Shown here: piece after piece, positions 46,179-59,036 of the stretch
Numbering within the stretch: position 1 is the first letter of the stretch
Layout: each line of letters begins with the position of its first letter
NCBI GenBank assembly: GCA_963576735.1
Contig: OY755173.1
Coordinates: 14,106,873 to 14,170,872 of the forward strand
Origin: Bedellia somnulentella
Taxonomy: Eukaryota; Arthropoda; Insecta; Lepidoptera; Bedelliidae
Length of the DNA stretch: 64,000 nt
Direction: 5' to 3'
The notes under the pieces: model-generated
Told to the model about the DNA's origin: nothing
The model's input: only the letters and a program-made list of their open reading frames with translations
Database searches by the model: none
Translations under genes and position numbers: made by a program

Positions 46179-49100
46179 ATATCAATGAATAGACTATTGG
46201 TACAAATATACCACGTTGTTGTGATTTATCAAAACATATCAAAGAAAAATAACATATCAGTTATTGAAACTAATACATATCACTAGTTAAGGTTTTTAAA
46301 ATCAGTTTATGTATACATTTAGATAATAGGCTAAAGTGATCTTTATATTAAATAGGATAATACATTTAATATACAAGAATATTTCGGAGAGCTTTGTTTA
46401 GTTAGCCAATTGTTTTAGTAAAATGTATTACTTTAATTACAAATTCTTTAGTGACAAAGGAAATTTATTGATCTTGTAGTTTGAATTCGTTTGTATTTTT
46501 AAAATAAGCTAGCATAATTTTGAGTGAGTGCTACATATATTGAAAATACCTTCAAAACCCTTTTAATGTTATTTAAATCGAAATAAAAAAAGAAGATACA
46601 AATTTTGATTAAACGCATATTAAGCGCCCACGCAATATTTTAGATGATTTACAATGGGATTTTTGCACCGCTAAAGAACTGACCTACAGATTGAAACCTG
46701 AGCAATATTTTTAAATAGTTAATTAGAATTTTGTATGTGTAAGGGAAGTCCAAATTTAATATTTCGTTACCTAGCTATAATATTAATAAATACTACAAAA
46801 TTTTAACTGTTCTCTCTTTAGGTGTTGTCGTGTCGGTGTGTCGTGTCAGTCTGTGGTAAAGTAATTAACAATCAAATTGTATTAAGAATTTCTTAATTTT
46901 TTCTTCCTAATCAATACACTTATGTTTTATTTTGAAAATTAGTATGCAGATATATATTAACTCTTTCATTGAACAAAAATCGTATTTATAAAAGCGTACA
47001 TTTTAATGAGAGTATGACAGTCATTTTAGTTACTATATTTTACTAGTTACCAGAGCATTTGTCTGGGATCATGTCAGACAACTATTATCCTGTCTAACTC
47101 AAACCACATACAGACAATTACCCCTCATTTTACAATTAAAAAGTCACATTGTATTGCACGCCATTGTTTGATAAAACTACTATGTACTGTGTAATTTTGT
47201 ATCATGTTTTAACATTTCATTGTGTAATTCATTTAAAGTCTTTCTCAGTCTTTTTATGAGGATGGTGGAAGGAAAAATTGAATGCTTCAAGCTATCAACA
47301 GAATTAATCGAATTTTCACGCACCACTTGCCTAGCCCACAGCAATATTGCAGAACTCTTGAGGAAATTTTCGTAATTTATTATTGGTCTATATACCATTT
47401 AAATGATTACATAACGTAGTAAAAAAGATTGTGATTGCTATTTTCTGAACCTATTTACAGATGCAAATATCTTACTTCAAAATCTCTTATTTATCTGGTC
47501 ACTCATTTAAAAGAAAACATTAATCTAATACGATATATTTTTATATGATTGTGTTAGAAACGTTTCTGCATTTTTTTCTTTCATGAAGCTTAACAACTCA
47601 ATAATATTGAAAGAAATGTTTTTTTTTCACTTTAATGAACGGTGTTTCCATTTTATATTCATAAATTTCAGTATAGTCAAAAACCTTTTTTCGACGCGGG
47701 CTTAAGGAATTTATATAGTAAGGAAAACGTTCAAGACTGAAGAGTTAGTTTAAGTATTATAGTTATATGTGTGTTAAGGGTTAGATTCAATATCCAATAA
47801 CCTTTTAACCCTACACGTAACTAAAAATTATTAAAAACTTTTAAAGCAGAATTTTTGCTTCAATATTGTATTGGGAAAACAGAATCAACGAATATTTATA
47901 TGTTTTATTATTTAGTTAAATTAACTCTACACATAGTTTAATTTAGTCTGTATGTTAATGAAATAAATACATATCAATGATAAATCCCTTGGGAAGATTG
48001 TAACAAATCTATTTCCATACAAATCGTTAATATGGAAAGCCACTTGTTTTTAGCAGTTTAAATAAAAATATATTTTTTAATTTATGTAGGTACGGAATAT
48101 GAAATTTTCCGCGAAAATTGGAAGGTTAGCTAAAACATTGTTCCTATATTTTGTTTGTTTGTCTTAGATAGAGGTTTTTATGAATACTTAAAAAAATGTT
48201 AGTTATTATTTGAATAAGAACAATAAAACACCGAAGTAAATTAAAACAATCACACAGCATATTTTCCTTATATTTTATGATTATGTCTTAATATAAGATG
48301 TTATCCATAACTATTCAATATATAGTTATATTACTTAATATAACTTAGCGTCAATTTAAGCAAAATGTCGTCAAGTCATAAGCGATATTACAAAATTGAT
48401 GATTTATGGGTACAAAGTTGGTACTAAAAAGTATCATTTGCCTTAATATTACACTTGGGTATATTGTTTTAATATGAAATAATTTATATTAAATCAGCAT
48501 GCATTTGTCAGCATTGCATGCTACTTGTTTCCGTAATTACTTGTCTCTAATAAACAGGATACAAAACCGCTCAACCTTCAACTTTCAGAAGAAACATAGG
48601 CTAAATAATATCACGCCAAGTTTCAGAAAGAGTAAGCAGTGACTGAAAAAACTATATCAACTGTGAAAAAATAAATTATTTTTAATTGTTATAATATGAA
48701 ACTTTATATTTTAAGAAAATAAATACCTAACATCCATATAGCATGTTGTTGGTATTTTCCATACTAATGATTTGTATCGAAACAAAAATATCAAGCATAT
48801 CAAATTAGTATTAAGTAAATCATTTTACTGTTGAAGGAGGGTGTTTTAATAAGTAATGTAATTACATATAGATTTTATTCACTGTTGAATGTCGTGCACG
48901 TATGATCATAAGGTACTATGTAAGTTAAATGTTATACGGCAATATTGTTATAAATATTTCTTATTATTTAAGCTTTCGTACTTCGTTCGTTACTAATTTA
49001 TTTTACAAACATTTTAACAATGAAAATAATGATATATTTTTAGTCATTCTTTATGAAATCTATTTAATCCTTGATTTTTTTCATTAGAAATAGAATTAAT

Positions 49101-49245
49101 CATCTTGTGTCACTTGATGGTCATCATTTGCGTTATAATTATTGCCGCTAGTAATAAAAATATTGTAAATATTTTCAATTCTTTTAAATAATTGTACATC
49201 TTCGATTAAAATACTGTCACAAAAATGTTGTTTTATTTTCATAAC
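46179..49245. other. 3' UTR and downstream region of the HS3ST-like gene
   Basis: About 3 kb of AT-rich sequence with few repeats. Several AATAAA-like signals. The 72-codon minus-strand frame at 47180-47398 shows no domain. Confidence 0.5.
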
Positions 49246-49409
49246 ATATAACATAACATAACATAAACGTTCACGCCGAATATCCCCGAAGGGGTTGGCA
49301 GAGGTACTAATACTTCTGAACATCACGTGACTTTGTCACCTGGTGTTCAGAGTACCCACGTTTTGCATGGACAGTGTACTCACGTGATAGGGGGCAGGCC
49401 TATCGCCAT
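49246..49409 (-). mobile_element. SINE-A 3' half
   Basis: ACATAACATAACATAAACGT, CCCGAAGGGGTTGGCAGAGG and CACGTGACTTTGTCACCTGG. The start of the element is missing where the RTE-like tail lies. Confidence 0.9.
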
Positions 49410-49433
49410 TTTATTTTCAAACCTAACTATATG

Positions 49434-49665
49434 ATATCATCATCATCATCATCAAAAGCATACAGACGTCCACTGCTTGACATAGGCCTCCCCCAAAGAT
49501 CTCCACAGCGACCGGTCCTGTGCCGCTCTCAACCGTCGGCTTCCCGCGATCTTGACCCAGTCGTCGGTCCACCTTGTGGGAGGCCACCGGACCACACTGC
49601 GTCGTCCGGTACGTGGCCGCCTATCCAGAACCTTCGAGCCCCAACTGCTATATGATATACTTATA
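49434..49665 (-). mobile_element. RTE/BovB-like LINE 3' end with ATC-repeat tail
   Basis: TCATCATCATCATCATC tail, then GACGTCCACTGCTTGACATA, GGCCTCCCCCAAAGATCTCC, a frequent lepidopteran LINE 3' end. CTATATGATAT lies on both sides (49426-49436 and about 49650-49660). It inserted beside or within the sequence flanking a minus-strand SINE-A. Confidence 0.82.
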
Positions 49666-52104
49666 TTTATATTTTGTTATTTACTTACTTAGCCGTTAGA
49701 GGGTCAATCATTATGTGTTAGCTTCTCAACTTTCTACGTCCCCTCTATCCCAGTGTCACCTAACTTGCACGGTAATTTTTACTATATTTTTTTTTAAAAA
49801 AACAATGTTATAGTAAGCAATTTCAGATAATTGTTTGAGATTCTCTCCTGTTAGCACACTGACTTCTATCCACTGTAATATTAAGGGGACGATAGGTATG
49901 ACGTTTCAATACAGGAAATACAATAAATAAATAATCAGTGGTAGCCAATTATACAAACAAAATCATGTTTATATAATTTAATAACATTACAAAATGTAAC
50001 ACATTTTTATCCAGAAATTAGCCTCTACTGATAAAAAAAATATTTGAAATAAAAAACTATTCCGAACAATGAACAAAGCTTACGACAAAAATAAAAAAGC
50101 TATGTTATATTAGAAAGTGAAATTGATGGTGAAATTTGCAACTTTCATGAACTAGAACTACGCTTATACATAATATAAATAAATACATAAATAGACTTAT
50201 TTTACCGATCAAGTTGACTCCCAATTTGATCATCTGCGGTATGGGATACTAACTTAACGATCGAAATCGAAAAAAATACACGTATACATCACCTCTTATA
50301 AGTGGCCATACTCGTAACGTATAATTAAACAAACCATCGTACCAAGCTTCAAAGAGCAGAAAGAGAAAATATTCATACTAACTTTCATCAAGTTCAGTTT
50401 ACCACAGTGGCATTTTTTTAAATCGTTTTTTTTCAATAGACGTGGAAGCGCAACAGACAAATAGAAAGACAGGCTAGACTTTAGCATTGATAATATAATC
50501 AGTATGGAAATAACAATAAATAGTGCGTAAAATATATAGTCGAACCGATTTTTTTTTAATGCAGAGTCTACTACAGTTCTAAATCGTTTCTTGTATTCAA
50601 ACTCCTGATTTTTTTCTACCAATTTCTGTGCGTAATCTTGTAGTATTTCATGTCATTAAATGAATTATGGTTTTCTTTTCTCATATATATATATTAAATA
50701 TTTTAAATGTATTTAAATATAGTTTTTTAGAGATATCGATATCTTATAAATATTTAATCTCACTTCGAAATACATTTGTACTCATATATATAGGAGACAA
50801 AAATGGTGATGAAACAATAATGTCTCAAACGTGTATCTTCTTCATAATTTCTTACATTCTTCATTTTATAAAGTAGTTTGAGATCGAGGTAATGTGCCAG
50901 TTTGTGTTCGGAAAGCTAGATGATAATTTTAAACGTGATGTTTTGAAATAGTTTTTTTAAACGAATACCTGCACCACCCCAAAGTTATGGCATGTTAAAA
51001 TTGTTAATGCTTTTCCAGTCCAATTTCACTATGGCATTTTAGAAGTACGTTAAAAGTTCATTAATGTTCCTCGCAGCTGGCATCTGGTTTATGGAAGTAA
51101 TATCCGCGATTTACTACTCGGTCTAGAGATAAAAACCATGTTGCTCTACAAACTTTTATCTCGTTCTATATTTTAACTCTCTCCTTTATTATTCTGTACT
51201 AAGTCTTTGCTATAAAACAATAGTTATAGTTAAATAAAAATTAATAAGGCATTAAATTAGGTAAATATTTGCCTAAAAATAAATAAATAAATATTTTGGA
51301 AGATAAACAGCAAAACATATCTAATAAACTACTATATAAATTCCGTGTACCAATTTTAAATCTTCACCAATATAATAAGAAGATGTACTCGTAATAAGAA
51401 ATCGAAAATAGAGCTTCCTCAAATTATTTACTTCCGCTTTGAAATTCCGTTCTCATTTTTACTTAGTGAAAACCGTTCGGCGTAAAAAGAATAAAGTAAA
51501 ACTTTTCATTTTGTGCTTTTTCATCGTCGTTTTCAATTTACCACTGGAAATTGAAATTTTAATTATATTTGAACAATATCAAATACAAGACTTGGCAATA
51601 AGGTCAGAGATATATCTTTGCCTGTATTTTAAACTCTAAGTGGTATTTCGTCACCTGATATTTAGAGTACCACTTTATGCCTCTACATGATATGGGGCAG
51701 CTACATGGTCGCTTTAAACGAATATACTAACCAACCATTTTTAGTATATAGTACATATAACAGTAGCTTGACTGACTGAAAGACACAGTCGAAATTAGTT
51801 GACGTACAAAGTTCAAATTTGATATGTGGGTCTCTTGGATAGTGTAGTTGAGAGACAAATTGGTACACTTTATTTGGGTTTTAAACACACACACCTCTGT
51901 GCATCTGGAGCCGTGCATATTGGGCTACCATGGTTGCATTTTTTTCAAACAGCTGGTTAGTTCCATAACCAATTGATATGAAATAATTTTCCGATATTTT
52001 CGTTGTTGTCAAATTTACACCGAATAGACACTGATTACATTCTCCTAATGATCACAAGAATAAATAGTTAGCAGTAATGTAATGTAACAGTAGAGTGTTA
52101 TCTG
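49666..52104. other. Intergenic AT-rich sequence
   Basis: The 108-codon minus-strand frame at 50296-50622 has one hydrophobic stretch but no recognisable family; probably chance. A decayed SINE-A fragment lies at 51640. Confidence 0.5.
51640..51715 (-). mobile_element. SINE-A fragment
   Basis: TTCGTCACCTGATATTTAGA, GTACCACTTTATGCCTCTAC and GATATGGGGCAGCTAC; decayed. Confidence 0.6.
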
Positions 52105-52321
52105 TGTAGTGTCGGCTGAGTATCACTACCCTATTTCATCCATGGATGTTCGTAGAAGATAATTATGGGTATTGGGGCTTAATAAGTGATGCGGTTAGAG
52201 ATCCATCACCAACGATCTTTAATTTAAAATTTTTACACTGCTCAACTTCCAAAAGTGACTGAGGAGTCTCTTTTTCTGAAGCCTTTCCAGAGATTTATAG
52301 CCATGAGAGTATGTATGTATT
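52105..52321 (+). repeat. Repeat B, diverged
   Basis: TGTGTAGTGTCGGCTGAGTA start, GATGCGGTTAGAGATCCATC and TATAGCCATGAGAGTATGTA end. Confidence 0.83.
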
Positions 52322-53429
52322 TTGTGTGAGCCTTTTCACACGACGAAAGGCGAAAAGACCGATGACGCTGACCACATAGCCAAAATGTATGTAGCTTCAA
52401 ACGTATCAGCATAATTTTAAGTACATGTCTGTACAATCGACGATGGAATCTAGGCTACCGATAATTATCAAATTTAACAATTGCAAATCTGCCAGAATAA
52501 TTGCTTTATGTTTTTTGTAATAAAAATATGATTATTACACTAACACTTGTTGGATGACCTTATTGGGTTGGTTGATGGTATGTACGGTTATGTAAGTATG
52601 TACCTATATAGGGTTTCCGAAAATGGTTAACTATGTACCAGTATATATGTTTATGTACATATACAATTCTGTTTATTTCATGTTAGAACGTGTAATCCTT
52701 TCACAATCTTGAATATTCCTTCCCTAAACCTTATTCAGTCAATTTAATCTTTCACAAAAATCGCTTTCGTCGTTTTGTACGACGTAAGGACGCGTAAAAA
52801 AATGTTAAGAAACCCTTTATTCGCTCATTTACTATATACTGTATTTTAATTCAGAGTATGAGAACTTTTGATATTTCTAAAGGAAAGGGTTTAACCCGAT
52901 TCAAATTAGCACAAAACTAAACACAAAGGCAAGTTATTTGCCAATGCTTATAGAAGACAACTTCATTGTTTGGATAACTAATTACGGTTAACCGAATAAT
53001 TTGTATGTACAAATTTTACTAATTAACTTTTATTAGGACTTCCCTTTTCCTTATTTTAAGTGTAATGGTTCTTTAGATGACTTTGTTTAAGTAGATTTTT
53101 AGGGATATATAAAAAACAAACAGCTCAGTAATTGATTAAGGTAAGGACCGTTTTCACAGTAAAGACACACTAGCCGGGTCTATATTTACTCGTTTAAGAA
53201 TATTGTCTTAATCGAATTAAGAATAACGTTTTTAGGCCTAGCGGTATTTATCCATAACAACTTAAAGCATAACTGTTTTGACGTATATATTTTTTTCACT
53301 TAACCAAACATGTCATAACTGTTTCTTAACATATTTTTCAATGCAGAAGTTCTTGAGTTAACTAATAAGTTCTTTTATTATGTCATGTAGGATTTAAGAG
53401 AGAAGTGGTTAAGTGACTAGCAATACAAC
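52322..53429. other. Intergenic AT-rich sequence
   Basis: Nothing recognised. Confidence 0.55.
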
Positions 53430-53735
53430 AAATCACTTTATAATGGGCTGCTTTAATGGTCTATCACCTTGCGTGCTATGAGACACCTACGTCTACGCCA
53501 CACGCCATTCATATTAGAGAGACGAATTTAATTGACGAGGAATACAGCAAACAGTAAAAAATAAATTATTTTACTTATTATTGATACAAAAAATATGAAA
53601 AATAATGCTCTAAATTGAGGAGAAGGCTAACTGTTTGTTGGCGCACTTTATAATGGACCGCTATAATGGTCAACGACCTTACGCGCTACGAGACGCCTAC
53701 GACTACGCCACACGCCATTCATCCGCCCACGCACT
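53430..53735 (+). repeat. Two diverged copies of a 90-bp block
   Basis: CACTTTATAATGGGCTGC (53434) and CACTTTATAATGGACCGC (53646) start blocks that share TAATGGTC, ACCTTGCG/ACCTTACG, CTACGCCACACGCCATTCAT. The copies are 212 bp apart and GC-richer than their surroundings. There is no ORF and no known family. Confidence 0.75.
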
Positions 53736-53824
53736 CTCGTAGTAGTAAAGCAGAAATAGAACTTTATCAAGTATCTCGCAGTTCCCATTCATTTTATCTT
53801 AGAGACAGAAGGTGTTGCAATTAT

Positions 53825-54175
53825 TAAATTAAAATTATATAACCCGAATCGAGTCCATCCAAAAGCGTTTCCTTCGGTATCTCGAATACAAAACCGGTGT
53901 GCATGATTCTAATTACTTTGATCACTGCAAAAGGCACCACCTTCTCCCTTTAGAATATAGACGGAAAATAGCAGATGTTGACTACCTCGCTAAGATAGCT
54001 AGAGCAGAAGTAGACTGTCCCGAGCTTCTCGCCGGTATCAACGTGCGCGTCCCCCGCGGGGCGCATCCCCGGCACCAGACCCGCTGGCGGTGGGACCCGC
54101 GCGGACCAATTACCGGCGAAACAGTTTTTTACTTAGGGCAGCTAGGAGTTTCAATGAAATAGTAAAGGAAAAAGA
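53825..54175 (+). pseudogene. Non-LTR retrotransposon ORF C-terminal fragment (Jockey/I-like)
   Basis: ARIESIQKRFLRYLEYKTG-type start, then NYFDHCKRHHLLPLEYRRK, IADVDYLAKI and CPELLAGINVRVPRG. This is the domain after the RT thumb in Jockey/I/R1-like LINEs. A frameshift after the GC-rich RTRWRWD stretch leads to a stop at about 54162. The 3' region AATATAAGCTCTTCC follows. Confidence 0.65.
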
Positions 54176-54344
54176 TTTGGCATTCGATTTATTTAATATA
54201 AGCTCTTCCAATTTGAAAAACCATAGCTAATCATTATTTTCAATGTAGTTAGGATCTGATAACATTATATATTATATATATAGGTATATATTTCATATAT
54301 ATAAGAAATATTATTTTATTATTTATGTCATATATTTTTTTCTA

Positions 54345-54600
54345 CATACATACATACATACATATACTCACGGCTATATTTCCCTAGAAGGGGTAGCCAG
54401 AGCTAAGGAATTAGAAATTCCTCAGCCACTTTTGGAAGTTCAGTGGGGAAAATATGGTAAAAATAAAGGTTTTTAGTGATGGGTCTCCAACCGCATCGCC
54501 CAAAAATCCAATATAAAGCCCCGATACCCTTAGTCGCTTCTTACGACATCCGTGGGAAGAAAGGGGTAGCGACATTCTAAGCCGGCACTACACACTACAC
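54345..54600 (-). repeat. Repeat B, full length
   Basis: ACATACATACATACATACAT tail, CCAACCGCATCGCCCAAAAA and CATTCTAAGCCGGCACTACA. Confidence 0.88.
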
Positions 54601-55494
54601 TATATATATATATTTATATGGACATTATATACTTTCATTATTATGTGTACATATATCTGTTTACATTTATTTAAGTATATAAACATTAGTTAACTCTACT
54701 AAACAAAAAAGGTTTGTTAGTAAATTGGTGAAAACTAAAGGCTTCGAAATGTATACATTTTATTTAATATTATTATTTTTTGTAAAAGCTGTGGTTTTCC
54801 ATAAATAAATAAATAAATTATACCTATTACACATTTAATTAGATTTTTAGAGCACTCGAGCTGTAAATTTCTTTGTATTAAGTATACAATTATTGCAACT
54901 ATTGAAGCATAGCATTTTTTTTATAATACTGAAGTTTTATTCCAAAGGCTAATTTGCTTTCTAGTTGGCATTACAGTTAAAAGTTGATTTAACTTAAAAA
55001 TAGAGCTTGAAAGATTTAGTTAGACAGATAGTATTTAAGATTTTTCCAGTTAAACACGATTAAATTAAACCACTGCAACATTCACTTGAATGGCAAATAT
55101 TTCAAAATAATATTTAAGGCAGGCATTAAAAAATAATACGGTTATGGAGGGGAAGTTGAGACAATTTTAGTAGAATAGTCTCTGCCTATCGCAATGTAAA
55201 TTAATATCCTATATACAAGTAAGTAAGTAAAAATTTAAATGGATAAAGAAATTATAACGAAAATTTAAGAAAAACTTTTTTTATTTCATCACTTTACTTA
55301 ATAAGCCTAACGCTTTCCACACTGCCACCTACGCAATGTTATTCATTCATTAACAAGACAAGACAACCTTTGTAAGACATTCTCGGCAGTGACAATCATC
55401 TCTTTGTGCCTTCTACTCATCAAGTTTGCAAACAACTTGAATTTATTTAAATAAATGAGCCTTAAAACTACACCGTGCCGTAGTGTTGGCTTAG

Positions 55495-55740
55495 ATTGCC
55501 GTGTAGTGTCGGCTTAGAATAACACTACCCCATTTCTACCCGTGGGTGATCGTAAGAGGCGACTAACGGTATTGGGACTTTTAAGGGATTTTTGGACGAT
55601 GCGGTTGGAGACCCATCACCAAAAACCTTTATTTCACCATCTTTTCCCCACGCAATTCCAAAAGTGGCTGAGGAAATTATAATTCCTTGGCTCTGGCTAC
55701 CCCTTCTAGGGAATTACAGCCGTGAGTATGTATGTATGTA
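55495..55740 (+). repeat. Repeat B, full length
   Basis: GCCGTGTAGTGTCGGCTTAG start, GACGATGCGGTTGGAGACCC and GCCGTGAGTATGTATGTATG end. Confidence 0.9.
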
Positions 55741-58299
55741 AAACTACACGTTGTATCGCAATTAAATGGGGTTATTAATTTGCTGATTGAAATTGCATCC
55801 AGATTGCGTTATTTATATCAGTGTAATTTATTCAAAGTATTTTAAATTATTTAGAAGATTTCCTGCAATCATATGAAATAATGAACTATGTTTATATCAT
55901 CCTTTCAACATATATCCGCTGAATTAACCTTACATAGGTGCCTGGTATATTCTAGACATTAAAAAAATATTTCTATTGAGTAAAAACTGGTAAACGAAAC
56001 CTAGTCAAGGAGGTACTTTTCGTAGTATTTTTTCACCTACTTATTCATAACGATACAAAGCACTAACATATAACAGTAAGTATTTTTCAGTGTAGTTTAT
56101 TCTTTTCCCGCTTTTATTCTTATTAGCTATTTTCAGCTTTTGTTTTACATCCTTTTATCTCAAATTTCAACATTTGCATATTAAATTTTGTTTAGTATAG
56201 CTTTGTTGTTCTTTAAATGATACAGATGGCTTACTCAGAATAATACGATTTTGTAGATACATAGCGCTTCCTGGAAAGTATTTTCAATTACCGCTGCAAA
56301 GAAAAACAAATAATGTTTTATATTTAAGCATAAATTACAAACATACATATACTCATGGGTAAAAGTGTTTAGCCGAAATTCCGGAATGACAACTTTTATT
56401 CTAATAATTGATAACAAATTGAGTTGAAACATTTACAACAAGTTCTTGATAAATTAAAAAATACTTCAGAGGGATCGGCCCCCAAATAACTTATCTTAAG
56501 CGATCGCGATAGTTTTGCAGGTTGCAATATTATATTAAAACGCATACAAAGTATGGTATTGACAACAATGATTATTTAATAATTTTGATACCACCACCGA
56601 CCGAATAAGTTTTAACCGATAATCGGAGAAAGAGTAAGCTAAATGAACCCACAGAAGCGGTTTGAAGGAATTTATACGATTATTGTAATATCAAAAACTT
56701 ATCATGTTTACAAATTATTATGATACTTCTTTCAGAGAGTTCTAAATATATGTGCTATATCAGTTTGAATTGAGTTTTAAATTTCAGTATTTCAGAATTA
56801 AAATGCTCCAATTTCAAATATTTATGAAATCAACCACGTCCATAGATCCAGATAAATATGAATAAAAACTGCTTCAAGCAATCTCATTAGATTCAATGCT
56901 TAGCTTTTATCTTAGTATGTTTTATTATATCTGAAAAACTGATAATAATTAGTTTCACACTCAGAACACCAATATCCGCTTTCAGAAAAACCGTCGAACA
57001 AAATGTTGGATTGAGAAATACGTAGAGAGTAGCGGGTAGTGTAGGTGTATGCGACAGAACTGGTAATCCGGCAGGGCCGGGTCACAAGATAAACTTGACG
57101 AGGCCTGCACGTAAATCTGGCAAGATTGATGGTTCCACTGACCTAAGGGCCGCCACCGCAACCACTTCGGCTTGACGCTGGCAAGTCGGAAAAATTGCAT
57201 CCAATCTTTATAATCCTACAACCTTCAATAAGTCAACGTATATATTTTTGTACATACTTATAACTTAATATTTTCTGCGAGCTAATTTTTAAGTATGAAT
57301 TGTGTTTTGGATATATTTAAAATAACATATATAAGCAATAAAATAGTCCCACCACTATTGATACGTGCTAAAATTATATGCATGTTTATATGCTAAGTTA
57401 TCTTTATGGCACATTTAGTTGTGCTAGTATATTTTTTGCAGAGAACGTTATGCGTTTAGTTATTATGGTTATTATTAGGCCCAGAAACTTAATTACTAAT
57501 TTAATTATAACAAATGTAAATAGTTATGCTACTAAAGGCAACCAGTAAAGTTTTTTTGATAAATCTAAATTAATTTTTTCTGTGTTCAATGTATCCATCT
57601 ATTCTATTTTAGATAGTTTTTTTACTGACGCTGTAATGGACCAGGCTTGTCTTTGTTAACACTTTACATATCTTCTAGATATTTTGTTAAGTTATAATGG
57701 TGAGTTCATGAAATTTTCTTTTCTTTTATTGAATTAATGTAGCTGAAAATATAACTAACGTTATTTGAAAAATTACCGTGGATATTTTCAACATCACATT
57801 TTTTTTCTTACATTATACATTGACTAAAGATTAGGCAAAAATATGATCTTATAAGAGATCTAGTTGCAATGTAACCTACCCAACATTTTTACTTTGAGTT
57901 CACCCTTTTCAAAACCCATATATAAAATTTAAAACAATAACAAAACTTAAACTCAAACCCTTCAAACACAAGTGTTTCCGCAACAATTTTCCAGCTAACA
58001 GTCCATAACAAGAACAATAAAACTATACAGTATCCACGTCACCTTAATTCAACATTTCCGTTCCGACTCCGTGGGTCCCTAAATAAACAAAGAAGTCCGT
58101 TTTAATCTAGACCCTCGTTAACCGGTCTGACAGCTACCTAAGTCTGGAAAGCACGGAACTAACAATTCTGAACCTAAAACGACGCCGTGTTTCAAATATC
58201 AATACATTCTGGACACCTTTACGCAAAGTCAAGTAGGGACTGTCATCCGGTCAATTTAGGATCAAAAATTTAAGAAAGGGTTACATTATTTTGAATGTT
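55741..58299. other. Intergenic, with one unexplained GC-rich block
   Basis: At 57010-57190 a GC-rich stretch (CGGCAGGGCCGGGTCACAAG, GGGCCGCCACCGCAACCACT) has an open minus-strand frame of 72 codons (LASVKPKWLRWRPLGQWNHQ). It could be an exon of an unknown gene or a repeat fragment. The rest is AT-rich. Confidence 0.4.
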
Positions 58300-58685
58300 T
58301 TTGTTCATGAAAACCTCATGTGGGGATTATTATTAATAAGTAAAGAATAAATAAAGGAAAGAAAAATTTCGTCACAGGCGGGAATCGAACCCGCGACCAT
58401 GAACAAAAACATTCAAATTATGTGACAGTTAGGCGTTCTCAACATTTGCATTCTATCTGAAATGATAGACAAGTCGCCTTCCAAATTTGAGAAAAAAATC
58501 GAAGGTAAGGAACGCAAACACTACTTAAAAGTGTAAAAGAAACAAAGGATAGAAGAATTTCGAACTGGCAGCCGTTGACACGGTAGCTCAATTGGCAGAG
58601 CGACGGGGGCGTATACCCGAGGTCGCGGGTTCGATTTTCGCCTGTGTCGAAATTTTTCTTTCTTTTATTTATTCTTTATTTATTA
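58300..58685. mobile_element. Foldback element 2 with tRNA-like end
   Basis: 65-nt arms at 58334-58398 and 58621-58685 are inverted, with a few mismatches. They contain ATAAAGGAAAGAAAAATTTC and the tRNA-like T arm. The left flank TTTTGTTCATGAAAACCTCA (58300 on) is shared with element 3. The body has ACGCAAACACTACTTAAAAG with no insertion. Confidence 0.88.
58577..58648 (+). tRNA. tRNA-like sequence in foldback element 2
   Basis: 72 nt, the length of a normal tRNA. Acceptor GACACGG/CTGTGTC with one G-U pair, D arm GCTC AATTGGCA GAGC; the T stem has two changes (GCGGG against TTCGC). The anticodon stem is misaligned and position 33 is G, as in element 1. Probably a pseudo-tRNA. Confidence 0.5.
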
Positions 58686-59036
58686 ATAGGGTTACATTAA
58701 TTCGGTTAAGCTTTATATGCGTAAATATTGGGATGCTGTCGATACATATATTACTTAACATTAGCTGAAGCCTTCTTTATAATAACATTTAATACTAAAC
58801 TGTGGCTAAACAAAATATTTACTAATTACCGACTTTAATGTTGGAGGATTACACTGTTTTAGTAAAATGTGTTTATAATCTCGAATGTGTTTTGGATTTG
58901 TATGAATAACAATTATTTTAACATGAAATAACGAGCATAATTTAATTTCGACCAAACGGATCCTAGTATATGCCCTACCAGGAAATTATAATGAAAAAAT
59001 AACTTTTCACCTTTTATCGTTTTTTTGTTCAGAATT

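Noticed and set aside
49374..49655. 93-codon ORF with Pro/Arg-rich end
   Set aside because: It spans the junction of a SINE-A and an RTE-like LINE 3' end.
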